Positions 27,557 through 36,522 of a DNA stretch of 64,000 nt are shown piece after piece. The stretch comes from Pseudomonas sp. ok272. Lineage in GTDB: Bacteria; Pseudomonadota; Gammaproteobacteria; Pseudomonadales; Pseudomonadaceae. The position numbers and the translations under genes were made by a program. The notes under the pieces were generated by a model. The model ran no database searches, was not told the DNA's origin, and saw only the letters and a program-made list of their open reading frames with translations. The stretch is from contig NZ_FOCB01000006.1 of assembly GCF_900109995.1 (NCBI RefSeq), positions 186,001-250,000 on the forward strand, read 5' to 3'. Each line of letters opens with the position of its first letter. The first letter of the stretch is position 1.

Positions 27557-28243
27557 ATGACCCATCTGGGCTATGTGAACGCAGGCAGTGTGTTGGCGTG
27601 TGCGACATCCTTACCGACCTTGAGTCGCGAAGACATCCTGTCATCGGTGGTCTACGCACAGATGTCCTCGAGTACGAAATACTCGGCGCTCAAGGATTTC
27701 AGTGAGTGGAACGAGCGTTACGCTCAAGTATTGCGCTTCTGTCTATATGACTTTTCAATCAGGCTGGGCGATAAGGAATCGTCTTCATCCTCGAGTCAAT
27801 ATGTAAGCATTGGCGGCCTCGCCAACGCTAAGTTGTCATCGTTGTTGTCGCCTGCGGAAATGGCAATGTTGGAGTCTTTACTGCGCCAGGCCTCGGCGCT
27901 GGGCGCTGAGAGCCCGGCCTTGAAAATACTGACTCGCCATTCAGTCGAGTTGGCGCAGGCAACCCTTGATGGAGAAATGCCGGTTAATCGCATCAGGGTC
28001 CACATCGGCATTGTCAGCGAACCCGCAACATTGAAGATGGTGACAATCAACCTGGCAACCTGCGACGCGATTGAGTCCAACTTCTTCAATCAGGAATTCG
28101 CGCTGGGCAATATCAGGGGTGGGGTCTCCACGCAATATTTTGTTGCTCGGCTGGATGAGGACTATGCCGAGTTTAAAAGAGAAACGGTGCTCAGGATCCT
28201 TGAAGGTCGGGGGGATGGAGAAATCGCCAGGCTTCCTGAGTGA
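27557..28243 (+). CDS. Unknown protein, third of three tandem paralogues
   Basis: 228 aa; AAGGAG nine bases before the ATG. The shortest member, lacking ~40 N-terminal residues of the others. Its start AGSVLACATSLPTLSRED aligns with AGAVLLGGTLL of the first paralogue, and YAQMSSSTKYSALKDFSEWNERYAQVL (33-59) with IAQLMSDSYKDERRDLASWVDLYCKAL, allowing two one-residue gaps. A Ser tract (ESSSSSSQ, 74-81) corresponds to the Ser-rich linker of the second protein. ALKILTRHSVELAQ (121-134), NFFNQE (175-180) and ARLDEDYAEFKRE (197-209) match the shared C-terminal plan. No signal peptide, no known domain. Confidence 0.75.
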   Translation: MTHLGYVNAGSVLACATSLPTLSREDILSSVVYAQMSSSTKYSALKDFSEWNERYAQVLRFCLYDFSIRLGDKESSSSSSQYVSIGGLANAKLSSLLSPAEMAMLESLLRQASALGAESPALKILTRHSVELAQATLDGEMPVNRIRVHIGIVSEPATLKMVTINLATCDAIESNFFNQEFALGNIRGGVSTQYFVARLDEDYAEFKRETVLRILEGRGDGEIARLPE

Positions 28244-28348
28244 TCAGTGCTTCAACCTCGGCGCGGGACAGAAAGCCAGCGGCTGATCAGGCTGAAGCAA
28301 CGCTTATCCGTTCATGCTGGCCATGGCGGTCGTCGCCCTACGGATCGC

Positions 28349-28945
28349 TCAGGGCACCAGGTACCCCTTGATCCCGGTAAAGATGATTTGCGCTGCCAGC
28401 GCACACACAAACAAGCCCATCAGCCGGCTGACGATCTGCAAGCCCTGTTCGCCGAGAATCCGTTCGATGCGGTTGGACAGGTACAGCACCACGCCGACCG
28501 TGAGACTGGCCAGGGCAATCCCAAGGATGGCGGTGAGTTTATCGTCCCAATGTGGCTGGCTGACACCCATGACCAGCAGGGCGCCGATGGTGCCGGGGCC
28601 GACGGTCAGCGGGATCGTCAGGGGGACGATGGTCACGTCCTGTTGCACGTTGTCGCTCTGCACCGCCGACTTGCCTTGGGCCATGCCCAGGGCGGAGATG
28701 AACAGCACGCTGCCGGCGCCAATGCGGAAGGCGTCCACGGTGATGCCAAACACGCTGAAGATGACCCGGCCAAACAGGTACAGCAGGACGCTGGAAATGA
28801 GCGTCGCGAGGGCGACGTTCCAGGCCAGGCGCCGACGTTCCTTGTTGGAATAGCCACGGGTCAGGCTGATGAAGCAGGACAAGACGAAGAACGGGCTGTA
28901 GAGCACCAACATCTTCAGGTAAACGCTGAACAACACGTGGAGCAT
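28349..28945 (-). CDS. MarC family integral membrane protein
   Basis: 198 aa with six predicted helices and the family signatures YSPFFVLSCFISLT (N-terminal helix), IGAGSVLFISALGMAQG and the central VPLTIPLTVGPGTIGALLVMG. The MarC/UPF0056 family was once linked to multiple antibiotic resistance, but its transport role is unproven. It is convergent with the third unknown gene and lies 61 bases beyond retS on the same strand. Confidence 0.92.
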   Translation of the reverse strand: MLHVLFSVYLKMLVLYSPFFVLSCFISLTRGYSNKERRRLAWNVALATLISSVLLYLFGRVIFSVFGITVDAFRIGAGSVLFISALGMAQGKSAVQSDNVQQDVTIVPLTIPLTVGPGTIGALLVMGVSQPHWDDKLTAILGIALASLTVGVVLYLSNRIERILGEQGLQIVSRLMGLFVCALAAQIIFTGIKGYLVP

Positions 28946-29006
28946 GGCGCGGGCTCGCTGGCGATGGAAGTCGACCTGGAGTCTATCAGGGGTTGCCCTT
29001 GTCAGC

Positions 29007-31784
29007 TCAGGAAGGTTGGCGCGTTGTCCGGTTGAGCTTATCTCGCTCCGCGACCCAGTGCTCGACCAGCTCGCGCAGTTGCGACAGCTCGACCGGCTTG
29101 GCCATGTGTCCGTCCATGCCGGCCTGGCGCGCGCGGTCCTTGTGTTCGGCGAGGATGTGCGCGGTCAGGGCGACAATCGGGGTGCGGGTGCGTTGGTTGC
29201 CGACTTCCCAGGCGCGCAATTGTTGTGTGGCCGAGAACCCATCGAGGACCGGCATCTCGCAATCCATCAGCACCAGGTCGTAGCGCTGGGCTTTCATCGC
29301 TTTCAGGGCTTCCTCGCCATTGCTGGCGGTGTCCGGCTGCAGGTTGAGCTTGCCCAGCATGCCGCGGATTACCTTGGTCGAAATGCTGTTGTCCTCGGCC
29401 ACCAGGATACGGAAATCACTGGGCACCTTGACGGCGGGAGGCACGTTGGCGGGCGGCGAGTGGCTGTTGGCCTGGCCTTTGTTGCGCTGGTTCAACTCAT
29501 CCGCCAGGGTGGTCTTGAGGGTGTAGCCGGCCACGGGCTTGGCGAGGATGCGCTTGATCCCGGCATTACGGGCAATCACCTTGCTCGGTGCGTTGCTGAT
29601 CCCGGTGAGCATGATCAGCAGGATGTCATGGTTCAGGCTTGGGTCTTCCTTGATCTTCGCCGCCAGTTGCATGCCGGTCATGCCGGGCATGTTCTGGTCG
29701 AGCAAGACCACGTCGAAGTAATCGCGCAGGTGGGCCTTGGTGCGCAGCAGGGCCAGGGCCTCCTTGCCGGACGGCACGGCACTGACGTTCAGGCCCCAGG
29801 CGCTGCATTGCTGCACCAGCACCTTGCGACAGGTGTCGTTATCGTCCACCACCAACACCCGGGCACCCTGCAGCGGGCTTTCGAGGTCGGAGGTCGGGTG
29901 CTCCAGGCGCTCCGGATCGAGGGGTAGCGTCAGCCACAAGGTGTTGCCCTGGTGGGTGCCTTGCTTGATGCCGAACTCGCCGTGCATCAACAGCACCAGT
30001 TGACGGGCAATCACCAGCCCCAGGTTGCCGCCCAGGCGGGTGGCAGACAAGAAGTTCTTGCTGTGCAACTCGGCGTGCATCAAGGCCTCGCGCTCTTGCG
30101 CGTTCATCGGTTGGCCACTGTCCTGAACGGAAATGCGCAGGCGCGGCTTGCTGCTGCGCTCATCCAGGGCGGCGACGATCAGGATCTCGCCTTCCATGGT
30201 TTTCTTCATGGCGTTTTCCAGCAGGCTCAGCAAGGTCTGGCGCAGGCGCGTGGGGTCGCCGCTGATGACGCGCGGCACCTGGGGCTGGATGAAACTGATG
30301 AGTTCGACATTCTGTTGCTCGGCCTTGGCGCGGAAGATGCTCAGGCAGTCCTCGACCAGTGCGTTGAGGTCGAACTGCACATCGTCCAGTTCGATCTGGC
30401 CGGACTCGAGCTTGGAGATGTCGAGGATTTCGTTGATCAGCGTGAGCAGTTCGTTACCCGCGCTGTGGATGGTTTGTACGTAGTCGCGCTGCTTGACCGA
30501 TAGCGGGGTGCCCAGCAGCAGTTCGGTCATACCCAGCACGCCATTCATTGGGGTGCGGATTTCATGGCTGATCTTGGCCAGGAACTCGGCCTTGGCATTG
30601 ATTTCGGCATTGCTGGTGGCGAGGTCGCGGCTGATGCTGAAGCGCTCTTCGGTGAGGGCGCGCTGGCGCTCGCTCAAGGCGACGCCCATCAACAGGCCGC
30701 ACAGGCAGATGAACGCCAGCAAGGTCATGATCAGCACGTGCGGCGCGACCAGGGTCAGGCCCAGCAGGGCGGGCAGGATGATGAGCGTGCCAAGGTTGAA
30801 CACCACCATTGCCAGCGCAAACAGGCGCGCCGGGCGGTAACCCTTTTGCCAATGGTAGGTGCCGACGAACAGCATGCTCAGGCCAGCCAGTGCCACCAGG
30901 GCGTAGGTCATGAGGTTCAGGGGCAGGGTGTCGACGAACAGTAGCAACAGGCTGCACAGGATGATCAGCAGGATCTCGCCCAGCAACAGTTTATTCAGGG
31001 GGTGCGGGCCCAGCGGATCGAAGAACCGGTAGGCGAACATCAGGCCGCACGGTGCCGTCATTAGCAGCGCCAGGTAGGCGCCAGGCGTTCGCAGTGCGTA
31101 CCAGCCCGGCAACCAATCATTCGCCAGGTTCAGCAGCAGGGCCATGCCCAGTAGCAGCAACCCTTCGCAGGCTGCCAGCCAGAGGCAGCTTCGCGAACGG
31201 TAGTAGGCGTAGCGTGTGAGGTTGTGCAGGATCAGCACCACGATAAAGCCGAACAGCAGGCCGTAGATCAGGGTCTGGTTTTGATTGGCCGCCGCCATGA
31301 CGGCTGATTGCAGGGTGATGTAGGGGCGCAGTTGGTGTTCGGAAACCAGTCGTAGATAGACGTCGAGCGGTTTGTCGATTTGGGGCAGCGCCAGCATGTA
31401 GTCGCTGCTGGGCAGTGGTCGTTCGGCGCGCGATTGGCCGTTGCCACTGCTGGTTTGCTCGACCAGCGTATCGCCGTCCAGCACATAGAGGTTCAGTTGC
31501 AGCAGGTCGGGGGCGAAGATGCGCAGCAGTTGTTCGTGTTGGCCCGGGTTGAGCCGAAAGCGCAGCCATAGCGCACCGCCTGGGTCGGCCGCGGTGATCT
31601 GGTCGGGTTCGATCGGGCTGAATTGATTGTTGTAGCGGGCCGAGCGAAGGTCGCTCAGTTGAAGGGTACCTGTTTCGTCGAGCAATACGGACCACGCGCT
31701 GCCTTGCACGGCCTGGGCCGGGAGCATGCAGAGCAGGGTCAGCAGAGTGACAGTGAGGCTTACGGCAATCCTGAGCCAGCGCAC
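29007..31784 (-). CDS. retS: Hybrid sensor kinase RetS
   Basis: 925 aa. Signal peptide (to ~25), periplasmic 7TMR-DISM sugar-binding-like domain (~30-180), seven-helix 7TMR-DISM membrane block (~185-375), dimerisation domain with phospho-His in AKISHEIRTPMNGVLGM (~407), ATPase domain, then two receiver domains (VVDDNDTCRK...VVLLDQNMPGM and VAEDNSISTK...VLMDCEMPVLDG). The ATP lid motifs are degenerate (DSGQP; LGGNLGLVIA), as known for RetS, which works by binding and inhibiting GacS. RetS thus promotes the planktonic, virulent state. Identification rests on the domain plan and on the retS-purD-purH-fis order shared with P. aeruginosa. Confidence 0.93.
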   Translation of the reverse strand: MRWLRIAVSLTVTLLTLLCMLPAQAVQGSAWSVLLDETGTLQLSDLRSARYNNQFSPIEPDQITAADPGGALWLRFRLNPGQHEQLLRIFAPDLLQLNLYVLDGDTLVEQTSSGNGQSRAERPLPSSDYMLALPQIDKPLDVYLRLVSEHQLRPYITLQSAVMAAANQNQTLIYGLLFGFIVVLILHNLTRYAYYRSRSCLWLAACEGLLLLGMALLLNLANDWLPGWYALRTPGAYLALLMTAPCGLMFAYRFFDPLGPHPLNKLLLGEILLIILCSLLLLFVDTLPLNLMTYALVALAGLSMLFVGTYHWQKGYRPARLFALAMVVFNLGTLIILPALLGLTLVAPHVLIMTLLAFICLCGLLMGVALSERQRALTEERFSISRDLATSNAEINAKAEFLAKISHEIRTPMNGVLGMTELLLGTPLSVKQRDYVQTIHSAGNELLTLINEILDISKLESGQIELDDVQFDLNALVEDCLSIFRAKAEQQNVELISFIQPQVPRVISGDPTRLRQTLLSLLENAMKKTMEGEILIVAALDERSSKPRLRISVQDSGQPMNAQEREALMHAELHSKNFLSATRLGGNLGLVIARQLVLLMHGEFGIKQGTHQGNTLWLTLPLDPERLEHPTSDLESPLQGARVLVVDDNDTCRKVLVQQCSAWGLNVSAVPSGKEALALLRTKAHLRDYFDVVLLDQNMPGMTGMQLAAKIKEDPSLNHDILLIMLTGISNAPSKVIARNAGIKRILAKPVAGYTLKTTLADELNQRNKGQANSHSPPANVPPAVKVPSDFRILVAEDNSISTKVIRGMLGKLNLQPDTASNGEEALKAMKAQRYDLVLMDCEMPVLDGFSATQQLRAWEVGNQRTRTPIVALTAHILAEHKDRARQAGMDGHMAKPVELSQLRELVEHWVAERDKLNRTTRQPS

Positions 31785-31883
31785 GGCGAAATCCCTTCGT
31801 AGGTTGGTGCCAGATGGTAACTATGCGCGGCACCGCAATAGTACGGCAAGGGCCTGGGGCCCTTGCCTGGCCGAACGGCTAGC

Positions 31884-33179
31884 TTATTGCTGGTTTTCGC
31901 CGCGCTCGCGGGCAATGGCGCGGTAGCCAATGTCCTTGCGGTAGAAGCAGCCTTCCCAGTTGATCTCGGCAGCCAGCTTGTAGGCTTGCTGTTGGGCGGC
32001 ATCGACGCTGGCGCCCATGGCCGTGGCACAGAGTACCCGGCCGCCGGCGGTCACGACCTGGCCATCCTTGAGTGCGGTGCCGGCGTGGAAGACTTTGCCT
32101 TCCAGGCGGGCGGCAGCGTCCAGGCCTGCAATGACGGTGCCCTTGGCGTAGTCACCGGGATAGCCGCCAGCGGCCAGGACGATACCGACGCTTGGGCGCG
32201 GGTCCCATTGCGCTTCGACCTTGTCCAGTGCCTGGGCGAGTGCCGCCTCCACCAGCAATACCAGGCTCGACTGCAGGCGCAGCATGATCGGTTGGGTCTC
32301 GGGGTCGCCGAAGCGGCAGTTGAACTCGATGACTTTCGGGTTGCCTGCCTTGTCGATCATCAGGCCGGCGTACAGGAAGCCGGTGTAGACGTTGCCTTCC
32401 TCGGCCATGCCACGCACGGTCGGCCAGATCACCAGGTCCATGACGCGTTGGTGCACCTCGCGGGTGACCACCGGGGCCGGAGAGTAGGCACCCATGCCGC
32501 CGGTGTTCGGGCCGGTGTCGGCATCGCCGACGCGTTTGTGGTCCTGGCTGGTGGCCATCGGCAGGACGTTCTTGCCATCGACCATGACGATGAAGCTGGC
32601 TTCTTCGCCGTCCAGGAATTCTTCGATCACCACGCGCGAACCCGCTTCACCAAAGGCGTTACCGGCGAGCATGTCGCGCACGGCGTCTTCGGCTTCAGCC
32701 AGGGTCATGGCGACGATCACGCCTTTGCCGGCGGCCAGGCCATCGGCCTTGATCACGATCGGCGCACCTTTTTCACGCAGGTAAGCCAGGGCGGGCTCGA
32801 TTTCGGTGAAGTTCTGGTAGTCGGCGGTCGGGATCTTGTGGCGGGCCAGGAAGTCCTTGGTGAAGGCCTTGGAGCCTTCCAGTTGGGCTGCGCCCGCGGT
32901 CGGGCCGAAGCAGTCCAGGCCACGGCTGCGGAACAGATCGACCACGCCAGCGACCAGCGGCACTTCCGGGCCGACGATGGTCAGGGTGACGTTCTTCTCG
33001 GCGAAGTCCGCCAGTTGTTCCAGGGCCAGGACGTCGATGGCGACGTTCTCGCACTTGGCTTCAATGGCGGTGCCGGCGTTGCCGGGGGCGACGAAAACTT
33101 TTTGGACGCGAGGGTCCTGGGCGACTTTCCAGGCCAGGGCGTGTTCACGGCCACCGCTGCCAATGATCAAAACATTCAT
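31884..33179 (-). CDS. purD: Phosphoribosylamine-glycine ligase
   Basis: 431 aa ATP-grasp enzyme making GAR, step 2 of purine synthesis. Starts MNVLIIGSGGREHALAWKVA. Nucleotide and substrate motifs: APIVIKADGLAAGKGVIVA, NTGGMGAYSPAPVV, and VIEFNCRFGDPETQPIM. It follows purH across a gap with a REP doublet and precedes retS, in the conserved fis-purH-purD-retS order. Confidence 0.97.
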   Translation of the reverse strand: MNVLIIGSGGREHALAWKVAQDPRVQKVFVAPGNAGTAIEAKCENVAIDVLALEQLADFAEKNVTLTIVGPEVPLVAGVVDLFRSRGLDCFGPTAGAAQLEGSKAFTKDFLARHKIPTADYQNFTEIEPALAYLREKGAPIVIKADGLAAGKGVIVAMTLAEAEDAVRDMLAGNAFGEAGSRVVIEEFLDGEEASFIVMVDGKNVLPMATSQDHKRVGDADTGPNTGGMGAYSPAPVVTREVHQRVMDLVIWPTVRGMAEEGNVYTGFLYAGLMIDKAGNPKVIEFNCRFGDPETQPIMLRLQSSLVLLVEAALAQALDKVEAQWDPRPSVGIVLAAGGYPGDYAKGTVIAGLDAAARLEGKVFHAGTALKDGQVVTAGGRVLCATAMGASVDAAQQQAYKLAAEINWEGCFYRKDIGYRAIARERGENQQ

Positions 33180-33225
33180 TTCATAAACCTCAAATTCTGT
33201 AGGCGCTGCAGGAGCGCTTTTAAAT

Positions 33226-33312
33226 GTGGGAGCGGGCTTGCTCGCGAAAGCGGTGGGCCTGTGAGGAATGTGTCAAATGACACACCGCATTCGCGAGCAA
33301 GCCCGCTCCCAC
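33226..33312. repeat. REP doublet between purH and purD
   Basis: Inverted pair GTGGGAGCGGGCTTGCTCGCGAA and TTCGCGAGCAAGCCCGCTCCCAC, perfect arms, ~40-base spacer, ending eight bases before the purH stop. Confidence 0.92.
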
Positions 33313-33319
33313 ATTTGGA

Positions 33320-34927
33320 TCAGTGACGGAAGTGGCGCATGCCGGTGAACACCATCGCGATCCCGGCTTCGTCAGCCGCGGCAATCACTTCGTTGTCACG
33401 CATCGAGCCGCCCGGCTGGATCACGGCGGTGATCCCCGCCTTGGCAGCGTTGTCGAGGCCATCACGGAACGGGAAGAAGGCGTCCGAGGCCATGACCGAA
33501 CCCTGCACTTGCAGGCCGGCATGTTCGGCCTTGATCGCGGCGATACGCGCCGAGTTCACGCGGCTCATCTGGCCAGCGCCGACACCGATGGTCTGGCGGT
33601 TCTTGGCATAGACGATGGCGTTGGACTTGACGTACTTGGCCACTTTCCAGGCGAAGATCAGGTCGTTGATCTCGTGCTCGGTCGGGGCGCGTTTGGTCAC
33701 CACTTTCAGGTCGGCGCTGCCGATCATGCCGATGTCGCGGCTCTGGACCAGCAAGCCGCCGTTGACGCGCTTGTAGTCCCAGGCCGGTGCACGGTCAGCC
33801 GACCATTCGCCACAGGTCAGCAGGCGCACGTTGGCCTTGGCGGCAACGATGGCGCGGGCTTCTTCGCTGACGCTCGGGGCGATGATCACTTCGACGAACT
33901 GACGCTCGACGATGGCCTTGGCGGTGGCGGCGTCCAGTTCGCGGTTGAAGGCGATGATGCCGCCGAAGGCCGACTCGGTGTCGGTGGCGTAGGCCAGTTC
34001 GTAGGCCTGGCGGATACCGCCTTCAGCGTCCGGGCTCACGGCTACGCCGCACGGGTTGGCGTGCTTGACGATCACGCAGGCGGGCTTGATGAAGCTCTTG
34101 ACGCATTCCAGTGCGGCATCGGTGTCGGCAACGTTGTTGAACGACAGCTCCTTGCCTTGCAGTTGGGTCGCGGTGGCGATGCCCACTTCGGCAGGCTTGG
34201 CCTCCACGTAGAACGCCGCGCTCTGGTGCGGGTTCTCGCCGTAGCGCATTTCCTGGGCCTTGATGAACTGGCTGTTGAAGGTGCGCGGGAATTCGCTGCG
34301 ACCTTCGGTGCTGAGTGTTTCAGCGGCCTGGTTCACGGTGCCCATGTAGTTGGCGATCATGCCGTCGTAGGCGGCGGTGTGTTCGAACGCCTTGAGCATC
34401 AGGTCAAAGCGCTGGGCGTAGGTCAGGCCACCGGCCTTGAGACCCTGCAGGACGTCGGCGTAATCGCTGGCGTTGACCACGATGGCCACGTCTTTGTGGT
34501 TCTTGGCCGCCGAGCGGACCATGGTCGGGCCGCCGATATCGATGTTTTCGATGGCGGTCGGCAGGTCGCAGCCCGGCTTGTTGATGGTGGCTTCGAATGG
34601 GTAGAGGTTGACCGCTACCAGGTCGATCGGCTTGATGCCGTGCTCGGTCATGATGGCGTCGTCGATGCCGCGACGACCCAGGATGCCGCCGTGGATCTTC
34701 GGGTGCAGGGTTTTCACCCGGCCGTCCATCATCTCGGCAAAACCGGTGTAGTCCGCGACTTCCACAGCGGCTACGCCGTTGTCCTGCAGCAACTTGAACG
34801 TCCCGCCGGTAGAGAGGATCTCGACGCCCAGGGCTTCGAGCTCCCGGGCGAATTCGAGGATTCCGGTCTTGTCGGAAACGCTGATCAAAGCGCGGCGAAT
34901 CGGCAGGCGGGTAGTCTGGTCGGTCAT
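33320..34927 (-). CDS. purH: Bifunctional AICAR transformylase / IMP cyclohydrolase
   Basis: 535 aa, last two steps of IMP synthesis. The N-terminal MGS-like cyclohydrolase starts [32 protein letters not shown]; the C-terminal transformylase has the KHANPCG active-site motif and [13 protein letters not shown]. The ATG at 34927 ([13 protein letters not shown]) is preferred over 34948, which adds only MLLMEIE. A terminator-like hairpin lies between fis and this gene. Confidence 0.97.
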   Translation of the reverse strand: MTDQTTRLPIRRALISVSDKTGILEFARELEALGVEILSTGGTFKLLQDNGVAAVEVADYTGFAEMMDGRVKTLHPKIHGGILGRRGIDDAIMTEHGIKPIDLVAVNLYPFEATINKPGCDLPTAIENIDIGGPTMVRSAAKNHKDVAIVVNASDYADVLQGLKAGGLTYAQRFDLMLKAFEHTAAYDGMIANYMGTVNQAAETLSTEGRSEFPRTFNSQFIKAQEMRYGENPHQSAAFYVEAKPAEVGIATATQLQGKELSFNNVADTDAALECVKSFIKPACVIVKHANPCGVAVSPDAEGGIRQAYELAYATDTESAFGGIIAFNRELDAATAKAIVERQFVEVIIAPSVSEEARAIVAAKANVRLLTCGEWSADRAPAWDYKRVNGGLLVQSRDIGMIGSADLKVVTKRAPTEHEINDLIFAWKVAKYVKSNAIVYAKNRQTIGVGAGQMSRVNSARIAAIKAEHAGLQVQGSVMASDAFFPFRDGLDNAAKAGITAVIQPGGSMRDNEVIAAADEAGIAMVFTGMRHFRH

Positions 34928-34960
34928 CTCAATTTCCATCAAAAGCAAAGGAAGTCAGCA

Positions 34961-34992
34961 AAAAAGGCGACCGGTTTTACGCGGGCGCCTTT
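34961..34992 (-). terminator. Terminator-like hairpin between fis and purH
   Basis: On the minus strand AAAGGCG and CGCCTTT pair across a 16-base loop and are followed by further T residues. It lies 17 bases after the fis stop, so it probably ends or attenuates dusB-fis transcription before purH. Confidence 0.75.
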
Positions 34993-35009
34993 CTGGTTTG
35001 ATTGAATGC

Positions 35010-35330
35010 TTACAGCAGATCGTACTGCTTGAGTTTCTTGCGCAAGGTGCCTCGGTTCAGTCCCAGAAGCTCGCTGGCCTTGGTCTGGTTGCCCTTGACG
35101 TAGTTCATCACGCTTTCGAGCAGGGGAGCCTCGACTTCGGAGAGCACCAGGTTGTACACATCCGTGACGGCGGCGCCTTCAAGGTGGGCGAAATAATTGT
35201 GCAGCGCCTTCTCGACACTCCCGCGAAGGGTCTGGCCTTCTTCGCTCGGCGTATTGAGGTGCTGTTTCAAATTCACGTTGTCGCTCACGGGTGTTGTTCC
35301 ACTCACTAAAGTCTCGGTCATCATCGTCAT
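35010..35330 (-). CDS. fis: DNA-binding protein Fis
   Basis: 106 aa nucleoid-associated regulator. The C-terminal HTH is fully conserved ([33 protein letters not shown]). Fis bends DNA and tunes rRNA, virulence and recombination genes. It overlaps dusB by four bases, the conserved dusB-fis operon of gamma-proteobacteria. Confidence 0.97.
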   Translation of the reverse strand: MTMMTETLVSGTTPVSDNVNLKQHLNTPSEEGQTLRGSVEKALHNYFAHLEGAAVTDVYNLVLSEVEAPLLESVMNYVKGNQTKASELLGLNRGTLRKKLKQYDLL

Positions 35331-36337
35331 GCGGCCACCCCTTTTCCGTCCCCTGTCAGGCTCTTGTCACGTTCGGCGAAGAACTCCCGAACGTAGGCGC
35401 ATTGTATTTGCGGTCCATCCAAACGATTGAAGTGGGCGCGAAACTCCCTGGCGCCCGGCAGGGTTGCGAGATACCAGCCGACATGCTTGCGGGCAATACG
35501 TACGCCCATGACATCGCCATAGAAGGCGTGCAGTGCGGCCAGATGCTCAAGCAGAATACGTTCCACCTCGATCAGCTCCGGCGCCGGCAATTTTTCACCG
35601 GTCAGCAGGAAGTGCTCGATCTCACGAAAAATCCATGGCCGCCCCTGGGCAGCCCGGCCTATCAGCAGGCCGTCGACGCCGGTGGCATCAAGCACATACC
35701 GGGCCTTCTCTGGCGAATCGATATCACCATTGGCAAATACCGGGATCGACACGGCGCGCTTGATCGCGGCAATGGTGTCGTATTCGGCTTCACCGGTGTA
35801 CAGATCAGCGCGGGTACGGCCATGGACCGCCAACGCTGTAATGCCTGCCTGTTCGGCGATCTTCGCCACCGTCAAGCCGTTCTTGTTCGCCCGGTCCCAG
35901 CCGGTGCGGATCTTCAGGGTCACCGGCACATCGACTGCCGCCACGACGGCATGCAGGATCTCGGTGACCAGGTCTTCGTCTTTCAGTAAAGCGGAGCCGG
36001 CAGCCTTGTTGCAGACTTTTTTCGCCGGGCAACCCATGTTGATGTCAATAATCTGTGCCCCCAACTCGACGTTGGCCCGGGCTGCATCCGCGAGCATCTG
36101 GGCATCGCCACCGGCGATCTGTACCGAGCGTGGCTCGGGATCGCCTTCGTGGATCATGCGCAGACGCGATTTGCGGGTGTTCCACAAGCTCATGTCGCTG
36201 GTGACCATTTCCGAGACTACAAGCCCTGCGCCCAGTCGCTTGCACAGCTGACGAAAGGGCTGGTCGGTGACGCCCGCCATTGGGGCGAGGATCAAGCCGT
36301 TGCGCAATGTATATGGGCCGATGCGTACCGCCGACAT
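35327..36337 (-). CDS. dusB: tRNA-dihydrouridine synthase B
   Basis: 336 aa FMN enzyme that reduces uridine in the tRNA D-loop. Motifs: [41 protein letters not shown] with the catalytic Cys, [12 protein letters not shown], and [10 protein letters not shown]. First gene of the dusB-fis pair; divergence or promoter region 36338-36522 holds nothing else recognised. Confidence 0.96.
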   Translation of the reverse strand: MSAVRIGPYTLRNGLILAPMAGVTDQPFRQLCKRLGAGLVVSEMVTSDMSLWNTRKSRLRMIHEGDPEPRSVQIAGGDAQMLADAARANVELGAQIIDINMGCPAKKVCNKAAGSALLKDEDLVTEILHAVVAAVDVPVTLKIRTGWDRANKNGLTVAKIAEQAGITALAVHGRTRADLYTGEAEYDTIAAIKRAVSIPVFANGDIDSPEKARYVLDATGVDGLLIGRAAQGRPWIFREIEHFLLTGEKLPAPELIEVERILLEHLAALHAFYGDVMGVRIARKHVGWYLATLPGAREFRAHFNRLDGPQIQCAYVREFFAERDKSLTGDGKGVAA

Positions 36338-36522
36338 AGGACTTCCCTGTTGTGGGGCCGGATCATGAGAGTTCGAAAAAGGGTTGGCATGATACCCGCT
36401 CTCGATGACGGGTTAAAGGCTGAATTGGATAAAATCTGAACAGTTAATCGGTTATTGCCAGTAGTTTGGTTCGGCTCGCCGGGTCGCCGGAATTCGCGGT
36501 CAATGGCCCGTGATTGACCGAT

